A DNA stretch of 64,000 nt from Lomentospora prolificans. Lineage: Eukaryota > Ascomycota > Sordariomycetes > Microascales > Microascaceae. Made by a program: the position numbers and the translations under genes. This document shows, piece after piece, positions 57,460-64,000 of the stretch (position 1 is its first letter; each line of letters starts with the position of its first letter). The notes beneath the pieces were generated by a model that saw nothing but the letters and a program-made list of their open reading frames with translations, did no database searches and was not told where the DNA came from. The DNA lies in the NCBI GenBank assembly GCA_029532625.1, contig JARFXM010000003.1, positions 2,356,001 through 2,420,000 of the forward strand, written 5' to 3'.

Positions 57460-59788
57460 CAAAATCCCCTGATGGCTCTCATCTTGGCCAGGGAGCGAGT
57501 GTGCAGCTGTCGGTTCAGGTCGTCCCTGAAGGCGTAGCCGACGAGGGTAAAGACCATGACGAAGCCAATGGTGCCGCAGACACTCCAAAAGTACGTCTCA
57601 TCCCTGTTGGTGTTGACGATGCCTTGGAGATTCATGCCAAAGTATGAGGTGAAGAAGGACAGGGGGAGGAAGATGATGGTTACGCCTGTGAAGAGGAGGA
57701 CGGCCTTGTTTTGGCTGTCTGCCACGATGGCCATTTCGTTTTGTTCGATAGATCGCAGTTGGAAGAGCTATGACGGACGCAGTTAGCCCTCATTGCTCGG
57801 AGAACAGCCGCAACGCAACAAGGGGACCTACCTCTGTAAGGGCCGTTTCAAAGTACTCGACCAGGAACTTTGAGTCCTGCCTCTGCTCCTCCACCATGTC
57901 AATAGCCCAGTCGATGCGCTCCTTCATCGTCTCCATCTCGTCGTCCTGGTTGGGGAGGATGCCTTCGTCAGCGTACTCTGCCTCAAAGCGCTCGGCGTCG
58001 GAGAGCATGCCCCGGAGTATCGCGAGTTTCTGCCTCGCGAGATCGGTGATGGCGCGGAGTTCTTCGAGACAGTTGAGGTACTTGCGCACGAGTCTGGGGG
58101 ATTCGCCTCGTTCCCAGGGGCGTTTCTGCCGTTGTTTCTGGAACGGTCTGGTTAGATCGAGGCACAAGAGTAAACGCATATGAGGGAGGGCTTGCTTACT
58201 AGTTCACGCGCGATATCTTGGTAAGCAGTGAGGAGCGATATCGAGTTCCTGCCTTGGCGGATGTTGTGGGGGACGGTGGCGGCTTCGGTCATGAGGTAGA
58301 CGATGAGCCACTCTACGGTTGGGTAGTGCCATCTTGACGTGCCCGAGGCAGTAAAGTTTTCGGCGACGTGAGCGAGAATGGAAACTTCGGAGTCGTGCAT
58401 GAATTGATCCGGCTGGTCGAGCCACTCACGGAACGGCTTCCCCAGGTAATCGATGCCGGTAGTATTAGAGAAGGTCAAAAGGTAACCTGGAGTAAAAACA
58501 ATTCGTTAGCCATCATTCTGTCAGGAAACGAAGCAGGAGGTGTAAGTACGCACCATCAGAACGGTGAAAGGCTCGGAGCTGACAGGTCATCAGCATGGCA
58601 TTGAGGAACTGCTCATGATCGCTAATGGCTTGTCTGTCATTGTCCGTCGGCAAAGGGCCCTTGACATTCGTGTTACTCGCCTGACCCAAAAACCTCTCGG
58701 GCAGCGGGTTGGGGAAATCGGCGCGGACAAAATCCCAAAAGTCGATGGTCCTGCCGACGTGCTTGGCCCTCCACTTAACATCGTTTTGCTGGCGCCGAGT
58801 GAGGCCTTGGAGGGGATCGTCGCCGACGCCGTTGGCGAGGACGTCAAGGTTTGAGAGGAACCGGAAAGCGTCCATCTTTTCAATATAGCGGTTGTGGTTG
58901 ACGAAGCTGAGCATGCTGAGTTCGGGGTAGTGCCAGGCCGGATCGAGGGAGCCCTTGAGGAAGGGCTTTCCTATCTGGCCGCTACCAGTGTAGCGGAACA
59001 TATCCTCGATGGTAGACTGCAAGATGCCCTTGCCGAGAGGGACATGACTAAAGCTAGGGTCAACAACGGGATGCGACGTGCGCGGGGTGAGAAAGCGTCG
59101 AAACTTACATCCAGCGAACGTGCACATCGTCAGGCTTCGACTCGAAGACTAGATAGAACAGATGTTAGCGCCGGAGTTCGCTAGTCGCGCGAGCCCGAAT
59201 GCATCACCCACATTTTTCGATGTTTCCCAAAGTCGAGTTATACCGACTCCCGCTCTCCCTCTTGAAGTCGCAAACGTGAATCGGCACAGACGCGGGTTGC
59301 GGAAACCAAAATTTGCACGCCTCCCTCGCATCGCAATCCTCCGGCTCGTAGTGCATACGCAACTTCTCCGAATGGGTCGTGACCCTCCAGAAATGCGATA
59401 TCCTTGACCGCTTCCCAGGCTCCGCTACCCTCTCCATGGCCTCGAGGGCGCTCTTCCTCTTGGCCTCCCACTCGGCGCGTCGCTGCTTCTCCTCGGGACT
59501 AGTATAGCGCGGCACGCTGCCGGAGAAGTGGAGGAGGATGTGGCGCGTGCTGCGGGTGTTGTTGGAGCGCCGGCGGGCTTCCTGCGCGGGTTGGTTGCTG
59601 AGGGCGGTCGCCATCTCCGAGGGGAGAGGCCGCGTGTACCTCGGCGGCTGGACAATGACATCCGGCCCTGGGCGCTGGGGTACCTCGAGATGGGCGGGGC
59701 CGGGCTGGTTTGGTGAGATCTCATCGGCCACGGCGGTGTTGCTACTGTTAGTTTCGGGCGGGACGTCGCTGTCGTCGGAGGATGACAT
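57459..59788 (-). CDS. CorA-like divalent metal transporter
   Basis: Six exons (59788-59212, 59148-59109, 59047-58554, 58486-58200, 58137-57832, 57767-57459) give 670 residues with agreeing phases; exon 2 has only 40 bases. A disordered acidic start (SSSDDSDVPPETNS) and a large cytosolic domain with DDVHVRWIHVPLGKG, SWHYP-like FTASGTSRWHYP and the long helix ending SIEQNEMAIVADSQNKA lead to the membrane part. That has AVLLFTGVTIIFLPLSFFTS, the signature YFGMNLQG, then a second helix FWSVCGTIGFVMVFTLVGYA. The GMN motif at the pore mouth defines the CorA/Mrs2/Alr superfamily (Mg2+ and other divalent cations). The two-helix pore and long N-terminal domain fit the fungal CorA-like branch, probably in the plasma or an internal membrane. 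Metal preference cannot be read. Confidence 0.9.
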
Positions 59789-62700
59789 TTTGAGGGTATT
59801 TGGTGTCTCGAGAGCACCCCGACGCCCCTCCTCGTTCTTAATTGATCCGCGACTCAGGAGAAAGTCTAGGCGGCGTGGTGCACAGAAACGACTGCTAAAA
59901 GGCGAGACTGTCGCAGAACAGACAAAATATCAACCGCATCAGCAGAGCAATGGCAGTGATTTTTTGATTTTTTTTGGCGAAAGGTTCGGCTGAGCAAAAC
60001 GGCAGCAGGATGGGTATTTCAGGATGGATGACCCTGGTCGTGGCAGGGCAAATCCATCAAGTCCTGGCGCGCAAGGTTGTGCAGCTGGGATGCAGGGCGG
60101 CGGAGAGATGCTGGGGTAGTAGGCTCGGCCACCCGTCCCTCGCCATCCAAGTTGACTCTCCTCTCGTCCACCCCGTCCACCATCTGCATGTCTAATAATC
60201 TAGATTGTACCTTCGTACGTAGGTATCTGGGGCTTATATCCTTGGTCGATGCAAAGCCGTTGTGCTCCTCTTCTCCGGCCCTCCGATCATATTAGACTGC
60301 CACAGGTTTAGCAAGATACATCCTTCACCAGGGATCAGGGGCGAAAACACCAATATCGGTAATTGATGTGTCTGCCTCTCATCCAACGAACAGCACTACG
60401 TCTAAACTTTCAATATCCCTCCACCCCACCTCTTTGGGCTGGCAGAAGTGGGAGAGGGATGAAGGGTGGGCGCTCGCAGAATGTGAGTGGCCAGGTTTGA
60501 TTTCTGGTTGGTTTGGAAATCTGTAGGAAAGGGGACTTTCTACAACGGACGACTGTGGGCAACCTTGCAAAAATTGGCAAGGCTGCCGGGGTGTGTGGAG
60601 CTTCCATGCAATGTAGCCAGCAAGCGAGGCAAAGGAGGGTGGGAGAGGGCTTGTGGAAATGGTGGGTGACGAGGACAGAGAACCTGGACACCGATGAGAA
60701 CGGGAGTCTCGACGCTTCCGTCGCCAGCGCAGACTAAGACTCAGCGGCCCAGGCTGCGGTTGCATGGGGCTGGCAGGTATGCGTCAGCTCGTCTTGCGGT
60801 CCATGCCGACTTCTTTGCATCGAGACCGAGCATTCATCTCTGGTAAATACTATTCAGCAGTTCGGAATCGACCAATGCGATAATTGCCAGTCTTCATTGG
60901 AGAAAGCGGACAGTACGACGCAGTCCGATGCTCCAAGTGCCCCAGGAGCTGTTGCGACGATTTTGGAGACCTGCGTTAACGGGTTCAGTCTCATTGGGTA
61001 TAGCACGGGAGGCGCAATATTATTTGGATGACGAGACCGAACGTTGCACTCCCAACTCGGGAGGAATCGGATGGGTCCATCGATCACGCTCGCCAGCCAG
61101 CTGCATGGTAACATTGGACAGTCGAAAGTGGCCAGCCACTCAGGCGGGCCAGCCCTTGCGGGAGATGAGGCGAGCCAAAAAAAAATATCCTCAGCTCTTG
61201 GATGTCCTGTTCTTCATTGAGAGGATACTCCGCAAATACTTGGGCGCGACAGATTCCACCACCTGGGATTGGTATCCATCGTGGTCGATGCGCAGTGTTC
61301 TGCCGGGGATTTCGAATCCAAAAGGATCGACGACAACACTCGCTGGCGGGATGGAGAATAATATTATTAGCTGCCAAACGCCAGCAATCAGAAAAACCAC
61401 CTTTAGTGGCACAGTGGGGAAGGCTTGCCCAAGTCTGTCGACCCGAAGGTGACGATCAAGGCACGGCCCGTCTTGGCTGAAAGCCAAGATGATATAGGGC
61501 TGCTTTTTGTCTCTCCCTCTCTCTATCTCTCTCCCTCTCTCTATCTCTCTCCCTCTCTCTATCTCTCTCCCTCTCTTTGCCATATAACACGCAATCGTAT
61601 TATCGTCGCTTGGCAAAGGTAGCAACCCGAGTGCGTGCTTCCAGGCGAGTGCGCCGGATCGGAAACTTTAACGTGGATTCGCGCCTTGTAGGGCAAATAA
61701 ATGCAAAGGTGAGGGGAACATTGGCCAAACCCGAAAAGAAACACAGCCAGCCAGCCCAACGCGGGCCAGGTAGTGAACCGGCAACTCTGCCAGCAATCGA
61801 CGGGCATTCGGCACCCAAGCATGAGCATGAGGCGCCACTTGGAATGGAAGGTCACCAAGGGCCCTTCCTTTTACGGAGTGGACCGCGAGATAAGAGGAGG
61901 GTACCCAAGAGGGCGCTGGAAGTAAGACGGATGATCATCGACCCATCCATTCTCTTGCACGCAGTGCTCATCTTCATCTCGCCAGTGATCTGTCCACCGA
62001 TGCTCTTGACTAACCAAACTGGTCAATGGATGTTTGCCCTGCAATTCGAAGCTGGGCGCCAACGAAAACAAGCATGTGTTCATAGAAGATTTTGAAGAAA
62101 CAAGGACGATGACAACCAGCTGGCTGGCGAACCGTGACCAGGTCGCCCGTGCGAGCCGAGAATCCGCCAAGGCCAGGCGGAAACACCCAGTGAGAACCCG
62201 CGCAAGGGGAAATTTGCCGCCAGCCAGCTGGCTACCCGGGCAGTCCCTTCAGTGCCCGCCAAGTTCCTGGAGGTGGTGGACCACTCCACTGGAACACCTG
62301 CCAAATGGAGTAGCGCTGGCGCTGAAGACCCCGCACGGAATCATTGTACAATTGTTGCTGGGGTCGCTGGCTAGCTGGCCATTGAAAAAAAATTATGTGC
62401 CTGGCTCCCGACCCATAGGGCCGGGCTCCCCTGAAACAGAGCCCTGGAGGGCTTTCAGTGTTCCAGTTGAGGCCCAACCACGCCGTTTGCTCCAGGTCTG
62501 TGTTTCATTAAGAGTAACAGTGCCTGGCTTGGCTGAACCTTGGAAGGTCGAGGCGACCGTGCCGCCCACAGCTGGCGAATATTGGGTGAGGGAGTCTCCG
62601 ATGATTGATCCTTGCCAGAGCTTCGGATCTTTCGCGAGTAGAAATCCTCCAAGTACACTCCACCGATGGTCCCTCTATCAATGCATTCCCTTCTCTGCCG

Positions 62701-63687
62701 CTTTTGCCGTTTCCCATATCTTCTGGAACTGCCCCAGAGGTCTTCTTCAATCTCTCTCCGCCCCATGTCCAAAGAGCAGGGCTCGACTGCCTCGGGGCAG
62801 TGCATGCATCTTGGTATCGCCACTTCCGAGACTTGCCAAGATCTTCTGCCGAACCCGAACATCTGACCGCTTCAAGAGCTCCATTACGGAGGTGTTGCAG
62901 AAGACACCCGCTACCAATCCCCAAAGTGTAAAATATGTCGTGCAATGACCAGCATAAACCATTGAATATTCCATCTCGTGAGGTCCCGCTAGGCTGCAGG
63001 CAACTTCTCTAGCAAAGCCAACATGCATCTTCATTCCCCCGTTTCCGTGAAATGTCTCACCGTGCCCCGAGCCTCAAACGTCTAGGCAGACTCAGTTTCG
63101 AGGGTAAGGCGGAAGAGATCTTCCTCCTCCCCAATTTACGGGATGCATGGCATTACGAGGCCTCCGTCTTGCGTCAGACATTGTTACGCCGACTCTTCCG
63201 TCTGCTGTGGTCATATTCACTCTTAACCGTGAAGGTAGATTGGTGAGGTTGGCTCGCGCCAGCGTTATTGAGACTCTTATGGGGCGAGATACAGCTGAAT
63301 GAAGAGTTTGTCCGGGACAGCTTCGACATGAGGACGAAAGGAGTTGAGTGTACCTCGAGATGACGTCTCGCCTGGTATTGGGCAGCTTGGCTCTCAGAGC
63401 CCCGGCTGCAGCAACCTTCGCCGATCCCCGGTAGATTTGTACGCAATCACTGAACATTCTCGGCAGAGAAAGTGCTGATAGAAACGCCTATGCCTCATAC
63501 GAGACCCTGTTAAACAGAAAGGGAGCTGTCAGAGGTTTTGCAAAGCACGAATTCAGATCCGCGTAGGCTCAAAGGTATTAGGGGAATGATCATATATTGA
63601 TACAATATGAAGGTAAACTACCACAACTCCCACAGTTTCGTCGGAACAACCCTTTTTTTCCCCACCAATATTTTTTTTGGCGTACTC
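59789..63687. other. 3.9 kb region without a recognised gene
   Basis: Includes the CorA-like gene's promoter and leader at its left. The rest has no recognised product. The longest open frame (62034-62948 plus, 305 codons; first ATG at 62109) is longer than chance would usually give, but shows no motif and Trp/Pro/Arg-rich, scrambled composition; it is listed as a finding, not a gene. A CT-rich tandem repeat lies at 61511-61576. Confidence 0.45.
61511..61576. repeat. CT-rich tandem repeat, 18-bp unit x3
   Basis: Three exact copies of CTCTCTATCTCTCTCCCT from 61519 to 61572, with partial copies on both sides. Because the unit is 18 bases, the minus-strand frame reads as repeats of GREIER, but there is no sign this is a gene. 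Confidence 0.9.
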
Positions 63688-64000
63688 TTACGCCGCGCAG
63701 CCAGAGATATCGACCAGACGGTCTGGACAAGTGACTTGGTTGTAGATAATGTCCCAGCCGTTGAGTTCGCCCCTTGCCCAGTTATATCGCCAGTAGCATC
63801 CTCCTTGCAGGTTGGTTGGGAGGTTTCCGCAATTCTCGCGGGAAGTGACACCGCCATAATCGTCACCCCTAGAATACGGCCATGTTAATGCCGCGAAATC
63901 GCCAAATATTTGACCAGAGTGAGCGGAACATACCAAGATTTGGCGTACTGGGAGCCATACTGCAGTAGGCACCCAGTGTTGTAAGGACCGACACCACCGC
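63688..64000 (-). CDS. GH45-type endoglucanase, C-terminal part (runs off the right edge)
   Basis: Two exon segments on the minus strand: one from the window edge to 63934, and a last exon 63868-63688, joined across a 65 bp phase-2 intron (GTATGT...CTAG). The edge segment reads GVGPYNTGCLLQYGSQYAKS. After splicing it continues WGDDYGGVTSRENC and GCYWRYNW, ending NQVTCPDRLVDISGC and two alanines. These match the carboxyl half of family 45 glycoside hydrolases (GGISSR-type loop, GCxWRFDW, QVxCPxxLxxxSGC). The enzyme cuts internal beta-1,4 bonds of cellulose outside the cell by inversion. The catalytic aspartates, signal peptide and any cellulose-binding module would be beyond the window and cannot be checked. 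Confidence 0.85.
   Translation of the reverse strand, partial: RWCRSLQHWVPTAVWLPVRQILVCSAHSGQIFGDFAALTWPYSRGDDYGGVTSRENCGNLPTNLQGGCYWRYNWARGELNGWDIIYNQVTCPDRLVDISGCAA

Noticed and set aside
61191..61625. Minus-strand frame with GREIER repeats
   Set aside because: It is the translation of an 18-bp CT microsatellite; the rest of the frame has no protein-like features.

Overview
This window looks like nuclear chromosomal DNA of a filamentous ascomycete (Pezizomycotina, probably a Sordariomycete, though genus-level placement is not possible by eye). The reasons are: genes broken by short (about 60-125 bp) GT-AG introns with CTAAC-like branch points; fungal versions of Nup170, Ada2, Erg28, Gal7, an Ifa38-type reductase, augmin subunit 6 and mitoribosomal bS21m; a multi-intron highly reducing polyketide synthase; a small cysteine-rich secreted protein; and the tail of a GH45 cellulase. 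All gene models were spliced by hand from the sequence by matching phase, splice sites and family motifs; none is backed by transcript data.

Layout. 0.3-19.4 kb is a mostly compact housekeeping block: an unusual protein made of five tandem Cys modules (minus), an EXPERA/Ema19-like ER protein (plus), a secretory-pathway membrane protein (minus), Nup170 (minus), very-long-chain 3-ketoacyl-CoA reductase (minus) sharing a 0.4 kb promoter with Erg28 (plus), galactose-1-phosphate uridylyltransferase (minus), Ada2 (plus) and a rhodanese/Ibp1-like protein (plus). 19.4-25.6 kb is a 6.2 kb gap with no supportable gene. 25.6-33.6 kb is one nine-exon highly reducing PKS (KS-AT-DH-MT-ER-KR-ACP) with no tailoring, regulatory or transport genes beside it. 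34.4-40.2 kb carries an HD-domain 5'-nucleotidase-like gene and two unknown genes, one Ser/Pro-rich and one with zinc knuckles. 40.2-47.6 kb is gene-poor except for one small secreted 8-cysteine protein. 47.6-59.8 kb is dense again: a DUF3433-type membrane protein, HAUS6-like augmin subunit, MRP21, an RBM25-like splicing factor carrying an apparent one-base frameshift, and a CorA-like metal transporter. 59.8-63.7 kb is another gap, ending at the 3' part of a GH45 endoglucanase that runs off the right edge.

Taken together, conserved genes sit in tight blocks, while the three accessory or secreted-product genes (PKS, small secreted protein, GH45) each border gaps of about 2-6 kb. I found no tRNA, rRNA, CRISPR array or intact transposon. 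The observations most worth a second look are the five-module Cys protein, the solitary PKS with a CGG-N7-CCG palindrome over its TATA box, the secreted protein with a 6-nt first coding exon, the C7 frameshift and the in-frame introns of the RBM25-like gene, the possible dual-start rhodanese, and a 305-codon unexplained open frame near 62 kb.
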